A stretch of DNA of 64,000 nucleotides from Candidatus Leptofilum proximum. GTDB taxonomy: Bacteria; Chloroflexota; Anaerolineae; Promineifilales; Promineifilaceae. The stretch covers positions 1,736,001 to 1,800,000 of the forward strand of contig JADJXK010000002.1 in assembly GCA_016710325.1 (NCBI GenBank), written 5' to 3'. The stretch's first letter is position 1, and every line of letters starts with the position of its first letter. The notes below the pieces were generated by a model that worked only from the letters and a program-made list of their open reading frames with translations, had not been told where the DNA came from and did not search any database. Shown piece after piece: positions 1 to 8,973 of the stretch. The position numbers and the translations under genes were made by a program.

Positions 1-160
1 ACCAGGTAACCGCGGAGTGCTTAACATCTTCCGCTTCATCGTAACCGGACAGCAGCAAAACAGGCATTTTAGGGTGTGTGCAATGGATCGTCTGTAAGAC
101 CTCATCACCAGTCATGCGAGGCATGGTCATGTCACGCAGGTTAACACAAGAGAAGATGGC
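1..160 (-). pseudogene. Response-regulator receiver (REC) fragment, cut by window edge
   Basis: Read on the minus strand, this stretch encodes a receiver-domain core. DMTMPRMTGDEVL has the phospho-acceptor Asp followed by the M-P-x-M-x-G loop, and MPVLLLSGYDE supplies the conserved Ser after beta-4. The frame is open from about position 200 to the window edge. The part before the Asp (CAIFSCVNL) matches poorly to a normal beta-3 strand, and a second frame reads SSLVL there, so a frameshift is possible. No start codon with a ribosome binding site is visible. I read it as the tail of a hybrid kinase or response regulator that continues leftwards, probably degraded. The domain call is fairly safe; the pseudogene call is inference. 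Confidence 0.5.
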
Positions 161-245
161 ACACTGTTCCAGAACTGTTCCGAAACTATTCCAACCGGCA
201 AGATTGCGTAGTACGGAACTACCGATACCATCGAACCTGAACACA

Positions 246-282
246 AAAAGCTGGCCTATCCGTTTATGGATAGCCAGCTTTT
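246..282. terminator. Bidirectional intrinsic terminator
   Basis: AAAAGCTGGC(c)TATCC and GGATAGCCAGCTTTT form a 15-bp stem with one bulged C and a 6-nt loop. An A-tract lies on the left side and a T-tract on the right, so it can terminate in either direction. It sits about 50 bp past the stop codon of the minus-strand glycosyltransferase gene and likely ends the surface-glycan transcript. Confidence 0.75.
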
Positions 283-334
283 GTAGAATGCGGTGCACAC
301 CAAGCCGCTCAGTATAAAGTCACAGTTGCCAAAA

Positions 335-1960
335 TTATGGGGTACAAACTGAAGCTGGCTCTCTGACCGCTGTTAAACCGTCGTTTGAAACACGTAAAAA
401 CTTTGGTTGTTCAATGGCTGGTGTTAATAGGTAACGTTTTTCCAGAATGTCCTTGGCATTGTACAACGTGGGCGATTGATCCTCATGAAAATAGACGGGG
501 GTACCAGATAACAAAAGGGTATCGACGGCATAAACCAGACATGGCTCAAACAAGTCGAACCGGTATTTGTCTTGGACTGGATCATACTGGGGAATACGTC
601 GGTAGTTGAGCACAGAGCGATTGCCATAGTAGGCAATGTTATCAACCCAGGCGTAAGTCATGATGACGGCATTTTCTTCAGTTGCTTCTAAGGTAGATTG
701 CACATGAGAAACGGCCGTTTTCAAAGCATACTTCTGCGTTCTAAGTTCAGAAATCTCCGGATACAGTTGCCAGCTCAACCCTAGAAAGATAACAAACACA
801 ACACCTAGTTGAACCCGGATATCCTTCAGCTTTTCCAGCAGCACACCCATACCTTGCGCAACAAGAATTGCCAAAAAAGGAAAAACTGGTACTAAAAATC
901 GGCTGTTAATTTTGGTGGGCGCAAAGGCATACACGGCGTACAAACCGAGGGAAACCACAATACTGAGCAAAACAAGGAGGCGAAATTGTCGAGGCAGCGC
1001 CCACAATCCTAGCGGAACAAAAAGTAAAAGAAAGGAAAAGTTTTCCCACAGGCTCTTACCCCCCTCAATTAAGCTGAATCCATCTATAGGTGAAGCACCC
1101 ATGGCATAGCTGACCGAAAACGGTGGAAAGTTATACCATCCATTTTCAGGACTGTAGCTGGTTAACCGCACACCTCCATAATAAAAATGGTTAAACGCTA
1201 AAATCCCTAACAACCCAATGGACAAAACAGCATAAAAAGTCCACTTCTTCGAAGGCTTTAGCAGTTTTTGCGGATTCGTAACCAGCTCAGCCAGCCCAAT
1301 AGTGAGCAAAAAGGTAATGTTTGAATACCGGATAAAAAGACTAAAAATCAAAGCTGCGCCTGCTGCTATAGCATAAAAGGTCTTTGCTCTATCTGAACTA
1401 TTTTCGTGTTGTGCCCACAAGTAAAAAACGATTCCAAGCAGCACAAAAACCATAGACGGTATTTCAGACCATGCTTCTGTGCCAAAACGCCAGTAAATAG
1501 GCATAAAGGCGACAATGCCCGCAGCGAGCAAGGCAACCCATTCGTTTTCAACCAACAACTTGCCCAAATAATAGGTCAGCAGCAAGCCCACGGCAGCCAG
1601 CACTGGAACCACATAATGTATCGTGTCTAAAACCCCGGTCACGATTCCCGGCAGCGCAAGCAACAGGGGAAAACCTGGGGGGAAGCCCAAATACAATCTG
1701 GAATCCTCGGGTCGTTTGATTTGAAAGGCAAAAGGAGAAAAAAACTTGCCAACCAGCGCATTATTGGGATCGTCAAAGGCTAATCCATTGCCCAAGACGA
1801 GTTGTCTGGCAGCGTATTCATACCCGACCGTATCTGCCGTCATGGGTGTTCTTTTGGCTAAAAAAATAAAAGCCACGGCAACAAAGGTAGCCAAGACCAA
1901 CAAAACCCATTGGGCTTTAACTGCTTCGTTTAGATTACGACTCAACACAGTAGCTCTCAT
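335..1960 (-). CDS. GT-C type membrane glycosyltransferase (ArnT/PMT-like)
   Basis: This 541-residue integral membrane protein has about a dozen hydrophobic segments. After the first one, an acidic loop TADTVGYEYAARQL carries Asp43, the position where GT-C enzymes keep a catalytic Asp. Family knowledge suggests transfer of a sugar from a polyprenyl-phosphate donor to a lipid or protein acceptor on the outer face of the membrane. The large non-membranous part near the C-terminus is typical of the PMT/ArnT group. It is the last gene of a minus-strand run with two secreted glycoside-hydrolase-like proteins and a second GT-C protein, so a role in surface glycan or glycoprotein assembly is likely. 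Donor and acceptor cannot be told. The ATG start lies about 115 bp after the upstream gene. Confidence 0.75.
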   Translation of the reverse strand: MRATVLSRNLNEAVKAQWVLLVLATFVAVAFIFLAKRTPMTADTVGYEYAARQLVLGNGLAFDDPNNALVGKFFSPFAFQIKRPEDSRLYLGFPPGFPLLLALPGIVTGVLDTIHYVVPVLAAVGLLLTYYLGKLLVENEWVALLAAGIVAFMPIYWRFGTEAWSEIPSMVFVLLGIVFYLWAQHENSSDRAKTFYAIAAGAALIFSLFIRYSNITFLLTIGLAELVTNPQKLLKPSKKWTFYAVLSIGLLGILAFNHFYYGGVRLTSYSPENGWYNFPPFSVSYAMGASPIDGFSLIEGGKSLWENFSFLLLFVPLGLWALPRQFRLLVLLSIVVSLGLYAVYAFAPTKINSRFLVPVFPFLAILVAQGMGVLLEKLKDIRVQLGVVFVIFLGLSWQLYPEISELRTQKYALKTAVSHVQSTLEATEENAVIMTYAWVDNIAYYGNRSVLNYRRIPQYDPVQDKYRFDLFEPCLVYAVDTLLLSGTPVYFHEDQSPTLYNAKDILEKRYLLTPAIEQPKFLRVSNDGLTAVREPASVCTP

Positions 1961-1982
1961 TTTGATGGGCTTTATAGGACAA

Positions 1983-2021
1983 CGGCCGTTCGGTTAAAAA
2001 TCAGGTGTAACCGAACGGCCG
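1983..2021. repeat. Hairpin with ACGGCCGT-containing arms
   Basis: A perfect 14-bp inverted repeat (CGGCCGTTCGGTTA and its complement) with an 11-nt loop fills most of the 116-bp gap between two minus-strand genes. The left arm lies inside an ACGGCCGT copy and the right arm inside the variant ACGGCCGC. No run of T follows on the minus strand, so it is more likely a structured spacer or mRNA-stabilising stem than a strong terminator. Confidence 0.7.
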
Positions 2022-2076
2022 CTTTCTTTCAACGTCCTGGCAGCTTTTTAATCAACATACGCCAGCAAAACCACTA

Positions 2077-3567
2077 TTAGTTGCCTACAGTCAGGGAGAT
2101 CATTTTGCTGTTGTTAACCTCATTGGACTCTGATACGGCCCCCAAAGCATCAACCACAACATAAATTTGATATGTTCCAGCAGGTACATTTTGCCAGGTG
2201 TAGGTCACCGTTTTGAAATGGCCACAACCTTCCAGTGAAAGTACCTGATCGCTTCCTAACTGCGTCCCCCCTGTCTGCGGATTGCCGTTGAAAAAACGGA
2301 CCACAAAGTTTTCCGGGAGCACATTGGTTCCACTATTGGCAACGGTTGCGGTTAGGGTAAGGTTTGCTGGTGCAGTTGGCGATGCTGGTAAACTGCCAAA
2401 GGATGAAGGGTAAAGGTCAACTTCTTTGATCAGATTAGCCGTGTAATTGGCATAGTTTTGCCCCATCGCAGACAAGTTCCAGGGATAGTTTCCCTCCGCA
2501 CCTTGGAATAAGTACCCATTATACTGATCACCAACGGCTCCGGTACTAAACCAGGACCATGTTTGCACAAGTTTATAGTTGTCATTCGGATCGCCAAGTA
2601 CAGGGTCAACGGCCGTTTCCATATAGTCAAACGTAGCATTCATAAAAGTATTTACCCGGTTGGCATCAAAGCCTAACCAATCCGGCATTAAAATGCCATA
2701 TTCAGAAACGGTCAGTGGCAGACCAGCATAACCCTTGTCAGCCATCCACTGTCTAAAAGCGACAATCCTTTGCTTAAAAAGATCCATGTTGTCGTTATCT
2801 TGCACAGCCACCACTTGCCCCACGTCGGCATTAACGCCAGGAGGAATATCTGCTCCCCAGCAGTTGCCAGGGTCATAGTCGCAACTTACTTCATTCAAAA
2901 TAAAGTTGTGGATACTCCAACCATCGACTGGCATCTTAGCCCCACCATTCTGTGCGGCATAGCTGCTAAGGACCATGTTTAGATATTGCAGGCGAATTGG
3001 CGTAGGCTGCACAATGGTTCCGGCAAAGACACGCGCTTGAGGATCGGCCGTTTTGATGATGTTATACAGTTCTGCATATGCTGCTGCATAAACATGCGGT
3101 TCCATATCATCCTGAAAATCCTTGCGATCTGGTTCATTGCCAATTAACCAATCAGTGCCTGGATTCGCCGCAATGGCATCAAGCAGACTGGTTCCGCTCG
3201 GCGAATAAGAAAAATCTTGAGCATTCGGCCCCGTCTGGCTTAACCGAATCACCGGAACGTATTTCGAGTGGTTGTTAAGAGCAAGATTTCCAGTGGCTTG
3301 ATAGTTCAAGTACCACCCCAATCGCAGTTTTTCCAACTGTACGTTGGCTGGATCTTGAATGACGTTTACACCGAATCGGCACTGCGGCGCTGCCCCATTG
3401 CTGATTAGAGGCAAATACAAAAGCTCGCTTGAGCTCCCCGCAGATGCCAGTTCAGCTGAGTCCTCATTCCTGAATGAAAAAATCAGCACCCCAATAAAGA
3501 GCAGCAAAAAAACCGCAAGAACAGATTTCCACACTCCCCTCAAATTTCTAAATTCTCCATTTATCAT
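2077..3567 (-). CDS. Secreted clan GH-A-like protein with C-terminal CARDB domain
   Basis: Residues 15-32 form an uncleaved-looking signal anchor, followed by YLPLI (51-55) and a TIM-barrel-like region. WLIGNEPD places Glu145 as the acid/base in the Asn-Glu-Pro motif of clan GH-A. LTVSEYGIL gives Glu289 as the likely nucleophile at a late strand. Residues about 397-494 resemble a CARDB adhesion domain (APANLTLTATVANSG, then ESNEVNN). This suggests an extracellular glycoside hydrolase held at the surface, substrate unknown. The start codon overlaps the stop of the upstream GH-A gene by four bases (ATGA), so the two are translationally coupled and probably work together. Fold and catalytic residues are inferred from motifs only. 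Confidence 0.7.
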   Translation of the reverse strand: MINGEFRNLRGVWKSVLAVFLLLFIGVLIFSFRNEDSAELASAGSSSELLYLPLISNGAAPQCRFGVNVIQDPANVQLEKLRLGWYLNYQATGNLALNNHSKYVPVIRLSQTGPNAQDFSYSPSGTSLLDAIAANPGTDWLIGNEPDRKDFQDDMEPHVYAAAYAELYNIIKTADPQARVFAGTIVQPTPIRLQYLNMVLSSYAAQNGGAKMPVDGWSIHNFILNEVSCDYDPGNCWGADIPPGVNADVGQVVAVQDNDNMDLFKQRIVAFRQWMADKGYAGLPLTVSEYGILMPDWLGFDANRVNTFMNATFDYMETAVDPVLGDPNDNYKLVQTWSWFSTGAVGDQYNGYLFQGAEGNYPWNLSAMGQNYANYTANLIKEVDLYPSSFGSLPASPTAPANLTLTATVANSGTNVLPENFVVRFFNGNPQTGGTQLGSDQVLSLEGCGHFKTVTYTWQNVPAGTYQIYVVVDALGAVSESNEVNNSKMISLTVGN

Positions 3568-5012
3568 TTATTTACCTCAACATATATGGGATTTGCCCCT
3601 ACCTGTACAGTGATATGACCATCATTTTTTCCGTCGCCGCCATCCAAAACAGTAAATTGAAGATTGGCTATTGGGTTCCTCACAAGCGCCTGGCTAACAG
3701 GCAACCGCAAAGAAACCGTACCCGAAGCGGTCACCGGATTAAGCCAGGCAACATACACACGTTTATTATTTACAGTATCGTCAAATTCATAAGCTTCAAG
3801 TTCAGGCAAGCCGGTTTCAGTAATTGCAAGTTTTCGGACAAAGTTAGCAGAACCTACTGTTTCCGTAAAATCCTTAAAGATGTAATAAGCCTGTTTAGGT
3901 GTTGTTGAACCGGGGGATCCATCTTTGGTAACCAAACCATTATCATAGGGGTAACCGCCCTCCACGTCATAATACATCCACCAGATGACAAATTGGGCAT
4001 CTAGAGCGTATCCCTGAGTTAAAAGTTGAATGACATACCTGGACTGAATCTGTGGCGACCCTGGGATTGTCGAACCAGGAGGATTATTGCTGTGCCAGCC
4101 AGTCTCTGTCACAACAATTGGTTTCGTCAAATTGTAACCAGCTAAAATGGCTTGTATATGTTGCCCTTTTTCCAGAAGACCTGGCCCTTTGTTTGTGGTC
4201 CAGTTTGTGTAAAAGATGGGATAAGAGTGGAAGTTCATCACGTCAAAATAGTTTCCCCCACCGTTATTCAGTACATCCGTTAAAAACGAGCGGGTAAACG
4301 GACCATTCTGATCCTCAAAAAAGTCGTAGGCAATGCCAGGGAACACTAGCTTGGCAGACGAGTCGGCACTTTTGACTGCCGGGTAAACCACCTTCAACAA
4401 GTCGGCAAACTCATCGCCGCTGTGACCCCAAAAGTTGAAGCGATCTGGTTCATTAAACAGTTCCCAATAAGTTACCTTCGGCGACCCAGGGGCATCGTTG
4501 ATGCCATCGGCGTCATACCGTTCAACAAGCGCCGTCACAAATTGAGCAAATTCATCATAACGATCCGGATAAATGGGCTGTTCAGGACCAGCGGCCGCCC
4601 AACTTGGAATATAGCGTATGGTGCCAATGACATTGAGACCGCCCATATCTTCACGGGCTACAGCGAAGGCGTTGTTGGCCGTATTCCAAAGATAAGTAGG
4701 CGGGGAAGTTCTGGTTGGTTCAACATCAGACCAATTTACCTGGACACGAACCCAAGAAGTGCCGGATTCAACAAGTCCGGCGTGGTAAGGACTGCTCGTT
4801 CCTGTGTTGTCGTACATTTGTACCCCAATCGGTGCCACAATGTTGGCATACCTATTAAAAACCACAGGAAGGTAGGTGAACGTTTCTAGACCGGATACAT
4901 CCGCTTTGTCCGTTTGGGGGTTGGGGATAGTCCCGGCGCTAACAAGGCTGTTTACCAATAAGAACAGACAAAGCACAACAATCAAAAACAAACTCATTTT
5001 TCGCAAATTCAT
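3564..5012 (-). CDS. Secreted clan GH-A glycoside hydrolase
   Basis: A clear signal peptide (residues 5-26) is followed by YLPVV (47-51) and a TIM barrel. The acid/base is Glu188 in YWELFNEPD and the nucleophile is Glu303 in VVTETGWHSNN, both diagnostic of clan GH-A. MNFHSYP also matches the conserved His-x-Tyr region of the barrel. Residues after about 390 look like a small beta-sandwich. The enzyme should cleave beta-linked polysaccharide outside the cell; I cannot choose a GH family. It is coupled by ATGA overlap to a second GH-A-like protein and follows a GT-C gene 62 bp upstream. The pairing of hydrolases with transferases fits surface-polysaccharide editing as well as nutrition. Confidence 0.78.
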   Translation of the reverse strand: MNLRKMSLFLIVVLCLFLLVNSLVSAGTIPNPQTDKADVSGLETFTYLPVVFNRYANIVAPIGVQMYDNTGTSSPYHAGLVESGTSWVRVQVNWSDVEPTRTSPPTYLWNTANNAFAVAREDMGGLNVIGTIRYIPSWAAAGPEQPIYPDRYDEFAQFVTALVERYDADGINDAPGSPKVTYWELFNEPDRFNFWGHSGDEFADLLKVVYPAVKSADSSAKLVFPGIAYDFFEDQNGPFTRSFLTDVLNNGGGNYFDVMNFHSYPIFYTNWTTNKGPGLLEKGQHIQAILAGYNLTKPIVVTETGWHSNNPPGSTIPGSPQIQSRYVIQLLTQGYALDAQFVIWWMYYDVEGGYPYDNGLVTKDGSPGSTTPKQAYYIFKDFTETVGSANFVRKLAITETGLPELEAYEFDDTVNNKRVYVAWLNPVTASGTVSLRLPVSQALVRNPIANLQFTVLDGGDGKNDGHITVQVGANPIYVEVNK

Positions 5013-5074
5013 GAGCTACTCCACACTAAAAGGATTTTGTACAGTGATCAAAACAAATATTTATGGATGTTCAC

Positions 5075-6373
5075 CTAACTGTGCCCAGAATCTAAGGAAC
5101 CAGATTTCTGGGGGAAGAAAACATTAGGCAAACGTTTAACATGCACGTTCGCTTCCTGCACCCACCACCACACCATAACAAGCCAGACTGTAAGAGATGA
5201 AAGCTGAACAATGGCGTTACCAGTTGTGGGGACAAATAATCTGTACATCCAGTCTGCGAGATGAATACCCCAATAGGATATGAACATGTGAATTAAGGCG
5301 CCCATGACAAACCATCCCAGCGCATTAAAACGCCCGGCAAGCAGGCCAATGGGTAATATCCAGCACAGGCTTTGCAGCCCAAGGTTAGGCACGGCCGTAT
5401 CCATCACCAAAATCGTCACCAGGAGCGATTCGAGTAACGGCCGTTTCCGCGTAAGCCAAATCGTGGCAAACCCGGCGCCATATCCTACATACTTGCCATA
5501 CTGCGACACCCAATTAAACAACCCTTGCCCAGAATCTGTGACAAGCTGCCAAACATTTATCACCGCTGAATAGCCCCACCAACCAGAAATTGCCCCCGCC
5601 CGCATCGCTCGCTGCAGCATTGCCTGCCAGCTGCCCGGAAACAACAGCTCAAACAGTAAAATGCCCAACAGGACCGGCAGCGCAACAAGCACAGTAACCT
5701 GAACCCTATGCCGCCAATTGGACAGGCGTAAAAACAGAATCGGGGCCAGAATAAACGGCCACGTTTTACTCAGGATGGCCATCCCGGTAAACCAGGCCGC
5801 GCCCCCAAAACTTTGATTGGTCACCAGGCTTTGCTCATAAAAATACCAGGCCAGCACCACAAAAAGGAGCGGCAGCGCATCAAACTGCCCTTGATACGCC
5901 GCCACCAAAATGGTGATGGGATTAAAAACATACAGCCAGCCCGTTTTTTGGGCATGTTCCGGGGCACGAAACCGGGATATACCAACAAAAATAATCAGGG
6001 CAGTGAGGCTGTCGGCGATGATGTTGAGGCTTTTTACCCAAAACACAAAATAAAGCCCTACATTCTCCGCCAGCCAACGAGCCAGCACAAGCCAGTAGAT
6101 TTCTAGCGGCAGATAAGGATGCGCCACCCTTACCAAGTAAATACTCTCGCCACGCCGAAAAATATCGGCCGCCTCGCCAAAAACCTGCATTTCGTAACTT
6201 GTTCCATTGGGCAAAATCAGTGCTGGAACCAGGCGAACCAAAAGTGCGGCCCCAAAGAGACCAAGTGTGTGACCGGGCAATACCTTTTTACTTCTGAGCA
6301 AGGTGAAAAACACGGCCGTACAGGAAAGTATCCAGATTAAAGCAAGGGCAGCACCCAGGTTCCCGGTTATCAT
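5075..6373 (-). CDS. Polytopic membrane protein, GT-C mannosyltransferase-like
   Basis: This 432-residue protein has about ten hydrophobic helices. The region after helix 2 (GTSYEMQVFGEAADIFRRGESIY) resembles the acidic first loop of prokaryotic PIG-M/DUF2029-type glycosyltransferases. Next comes HPYLPLEIYWL, a motif common in these GT-C enzymes. The likely role is transfer of a lipid-linked sugar at the outer membrane face. It lies between a beta-propeller secreted protein (28 bp upstream) and the GH-A pair, all on the minus strand, consistent with one surface-glycan operon. The ATG is preceded by a purine-rich stretch. Membrane topology is visible in the sequence; the enzyme class is an inference. 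Confidence 0.6.
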   Translation of the reverse strand: MITGNLGAALALIWILSCTAVFFTLLRSKKVLPGHTLGLFGAALLVRLVPALILPNGTSYEMQVFGEAADIFRRGESIYLVRVAHPYLPLEIYWLVLARWLAENVGLYFVFWVKSLNIIADSLTALIIFVGISRFRAPEHAQKTGWLYVFNPITILVAAYQGQFDALPLLFVVLAWYFYEQSLVTNQSFGGAAWFTGMAILSKTWPFILAPILFLRLSNWRHRVQVTVLVALPVLLGILLFELLFPGSWQAMLQRAMRAGAISGWWGYSAVINVWQLVTDSGQGLFNWVSQYGKYVGYGAGFATIWLTRKRPLLESLLVTILVMDTAVPNLGLQSLCWILPIGLLAGRFNALGWFVMGALIHMFISYWGIHLADWMYRLFVPTTGNAIVQLSSLTVWLVMVWWWVQEANVHVKRLPNVFFPQKSGSLDSGHS

Positions 6374-6401
6374 CGACGTCTTCCTTCGGTATTACGAGCG
6401 C

Positions 6402-7499
6402 TCAGGGCTTTTGGACCAGGGGCAAATAAACCGGGATGTTGTACGGTGCTGACCAGCTCACAATTGATGCTGCACCCTGATCGGCAATCCAGGCCGTGCC
6501 GGTTGAATCCACAACAATGTCTACCGGCAGGCTGTTGGACGAGGGCAACCCGTGCAGTGCATTGCCTACAACATCCAGGTTCGTGCTTTCCAGCGTCATT
6601 TGCCCGACACGGCCGTTATTTGGCTCCGTATACCACAGGCGGATCAAGCCCGACGGCTGTGTCAAAAAGAGGCTGTTTATCCCCGTGTCGGCGGCTGGCA
6701 GCTCAAACCAGCGGAAGAAGGCCAGCGTTTCGGGCAGGAACCGGCCAATCCGGTTTTGCGTGGGGTTGGCAATCCAGGGGATATTGCCCTGGGCAAACAC
6801 ATCGCTGGGTGGCACCGGGCTTGACCCAAAATCGGCCACAGGGATTTTGACAAACTGCTGAGTAGCCGTCTTAAATTCTGCCATGTGGTTTGTGCCCGGC
6901 GCTGTGAACCATACGCTGTCATTGTTCGCAATTGATATTTTTGTGGGCGCACCATTTGCCGAGGTGTAAGCATAGGCGGTAAACGTTGATGTATTGGGAT
7001 CAAAACGAACCAGATTGTTGGCTTCGGGCTGAGTAAACCAGATCAAACCGTTAGGCGCCCGGGCAATGCTGTGAGGGAGGCCACCGTTGGGAATTGGAAT
7101 TTCAACGATATTGCCGTTTGCGATAATTATGTAGCCAATATAAGCGCGGGCTCGTTCGGTGAACCAGATACGGCCGTTCACCGCATCATACGCCAAATCA
7201 TACGGCTGGCTGTTCGGCGTGCTTAGGACGTAGGGATTAAACGTAAAATTGCTGGCGTCTGTGACGACCAATCGCCCAAGCGCATTGGCCGCTGGCATTG
7301 TAAACCAGATGCGCACCGGCGGCCCGGCCGTCTGCACGGCCACATTTTGCGGCGCGCCATTGGCTGTGGAAATCGGGAACTCCGTTACGAACCCAACCGT
7401 TTGGCTGGGTAACCCATTCTCTTCCGCTAAAATCCAGGTTGTGATGGACAAACAAAGCAAGATGATGGCTGCAATGAACAGTCTACGTATCGTGTTCAT
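6402..7499 (-). CDS. Secreted seven-bladed beta-propeller, Vgb/streptogramin-lyase-like
   Basis: A signal peptide (residues 6-25) is followed by repeated blade signatures of the type [IV]WFT-x-P/E-...-G/N-x-[IL]-[GV]: RIWFTMPAANALGRL, RIWFTERARAYIGY, LIWFTQPEANNLVRF, VWFTAPGTNHMAEF, WIANPTQNRIGRF, LWYTEPNNGRVGQM and TAWIADQGAASIV. That gives seven blades, as in virginiamycin B lyase and related SMP-30-like propellers. The catalytic His/Glu set of true Vgb is not obvious, so resistance activity should not be assumed; a sugar- or protein-binding propeller fits equally well. The chain ends with VYLPLVQKP, a short motif shared with both neighbouring hydrolases. It sits in the surface-glycan run. 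Confidence 0.7.
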   Translation of the reverse strand: MNTIRRLFIAAIILLCLSITTWILAEENGLPSQTVGFVTEFPISTANGAPQNVAVQTAGPPVRIWFTMPAANALGRLVVTDASNFTFNPYVLSTPNSQPYDLAYDAVNGRIWFTERARAYIGYIIIANGNIVEIPIPNGGLPHSIARAPNGLIWFTQPEANNLVRFDPNTSTFTAYAYTSANGAPTKISIANNDSVWFTAPGTNHMAEFKTATQQFVKIPVADFGSSPVPPSDVFAQGNIPWIANPTQNRIGRFLPETLAFFRWFELPAADTGINSLFLTQPSGLIRLWYTEPNNGRVGQMTLESTNLDVVGNALHGLPSSNSLPVDIVVDSTGTAWIADQGAASIVSWSAPYNIPVYLPLVQKP

Positions 7500-7559
7500 A
7501 GTTCTTACCTCTACTTATTTTTCTGGTACTGGCTCAACTACTTGACCGACAAAACTAAC

Positions 7560-8804
7560 TTACAAATGCAGAGAGTCTACAGGATCCAGGACATTTAATA
7601 CCCATCGAGCCGGAAGGCTTACCAAACCGTCAAGTTCTTGGGTAGCACCATGAATTACGCGAAAGTTGTAGGCTTGCTTGTGAAAATCGTAGCATTGATG
7701 CGAACGGCCGTCGTGGACGGCCGTTGTCACCACGTACGTAGCAGGCAGCAGTGGCAGCTGCTCAATTTCGTAGCGAACCACACCCGCTCCTTCGAGAATG
7801 CCCAGATCGACACCGGCAACGTGGGAATTGGGACCGTTCACCTGCACCCCGTCCTGCCGAAAAATCGCCAGGCCAAATTCTGGATTGGGGATGGGTTTAT
7901 GAGCAACGTAGCTAATCTCAATCGTCATTGGCTCGCCAGTGGCAAACGCTTCCTGCGGCTCATCCTGCTCGTTCAAGAATCGCGTACCGGTGATCTCAAT
8001 TTCACCGCTGCCTGACCGTGAAAAAGTGGCCGTTGCTGGCTGGCCTGTCTTTTGGTAAGCGTGCGCGGCATATTCTGCCGCAATCTCCTCCACCGGCCCA
8101 TATGCCCGGGGTATACCTTTGTCAATCCACAACACGTGGGTACAAAGCGTGCGCACCAGGTTGATGTTGTGGCTCACGATGATGATGGTCACGCCTCGAT
8201 CTTTCATGGTCATGATGGCGTCGATACACTTGGATTGGAATGCCTGGTCGCCCACGGCCAGAATTTCGTCGACGATGAGGATGTCTGGCTCCATGTGGAT
8301 GGCCACGCTGAAGCCCAGGCGCATGTACATGCCGGAGGAGTAGTGCCGTACCGGCATGTCGATAAACTCTTCCAGCTCGGAAAAGGCAACGATGCGGTCG
8401 TAATAATCACGTGTGCTGGTTTCGTCGAAGCCCAACAGGGCGGCGTTGAGGAAGATGTTCTCGCGGCCAGTGAGATCGGGATGAAAACCGGCGCCCAGTT
8501 CGAGGAGGGCGCTAACACGGCCGTTGATCACAATACGGCCGTTGTTCGGGCGCAATATCCGGGCAATCAGCTTCAAGATGGTGCTTTTGCCGCTGCCGTT
8601 GCGCCCCACAATGCCAAAACATTGCCCCGGCAGCACATCGAAGCTCACGTTCTGTACCGCCCACAATGATTCTGCAGGCAGCCAAGGCAGCCTGCGCCGT
8701 GAAAACAGCTTGATAAACGTCTCCATCACCGACTGCGGCTTCTCTTTGGTAAAGGCAAACCGCTTATCGACATGCTGGAAACTGATAACTGGCTCTAAAC
8801 CCAT
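7560..8804 (-). CDS. Polysaccharide export ABC transporter ATP-binding protein, Wzt/TagH-like
   Basis: Walker A is GRNGSGKST (residues 67-75), the signature helix is YSSGMYMRLGFS, Walker B is ILIVDEILAVGD and the switch His lies in IIIVSHN. The extended N-terminus before strand 1 and the roughly 160-residue C-terminal beta-sandwich (from about residue 255) are typical of Wzt-type ATPases that recognise the end of an O-antigen or teichoic-acid chain. It should energise export of a lipid-linked glycan with a Wzm-type permease, but no permease gene is nearby. I chose the ATG at 8804 (MGLEPVISF) because AGGA precedes it and the family begins here; a longer reading to 8921 adds residues that look non-coding. 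Confidence 0.85.
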   Translation of the reverse strand: MGLEPVISFQHVDKRFAFTKEKPQSVMETFIKLFSRRRLPWLPAESLWAVQNVSFDVLPGQCFGIVGRNGSGKSTILKLIARILRPNNGRIVINGRVSALLELGAGFHPDLTGRENIFLNAALLGFDETSTRDYYDRIVAFSELEEFIDMPVRHYSSGMYMRLGFSVAIHMEPDILIVDEILAVGDQAFQSKCIDAIMTMKDRGVTIIIVSHNINLVRTLCTHVLWIDKGIPRAYGPVEEIAAEYAAHAYQKTGQPATATFSRSGSGEIEITGTRFLNEQDEPQEAFATGEPMTIEISYVAHKPIPNPEFGLAIFRQDGVQVNGPNSHVAGVDLGILEGAGVVRYEIEQLPLLPATYVVTTAVHDGRSHQCYDFHKQAYNFRVIHGATQELDGLVSLPARWVLNVLDPVDSLHL

Positions 8805-8822
8805 AACCCAATTGTCCTGAAA

Positions 8823-8882
8823 AACGCAGAGACGCCAAATCGCCGCTTTTTTGTACATGCCACGACCTGGTGCCTCTGCGTT
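8823..8882. repeat. CGCAGAG inverted repeat upstream of the Wzt-like gene
   Basis: AACGCAGAG (8823-8831) and CTCTGCGTT (8874-8882) are inverted copies around a 42-nt loop. The same core, GACGCAGAGA, forms the arms of the repeat at 62097-62194, so it looks like a dispersed element. It lies in the 169-bp gap between the Wzt-like gene and the uracil-DNA glycosylase gene, which otherwise holds only one ACGGCCGT copy. Confidence 0.4.
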
Positions 8883-8973
8883 CTGTTTTTCCGGTGAATT
8901 CAATTGTGCATTGTAGCGCAATTAGGGTGAGCCACCAAACACGCCTGATCAACGATTGACCAACGGCCGTTGC

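Noticed and set aside
78..317. 79-residue plus-strand ORF at the left edge
   Set aside because: It is opposite the receiver-domain fragment and contains the terminator hairpin; no family resemblance.
6402..7499. Streptogramin resistance lyase
   Set aside because: Only the propeller blades match. The catalytic residues are not evident and the protein is exported, so a resistance role is not supported.
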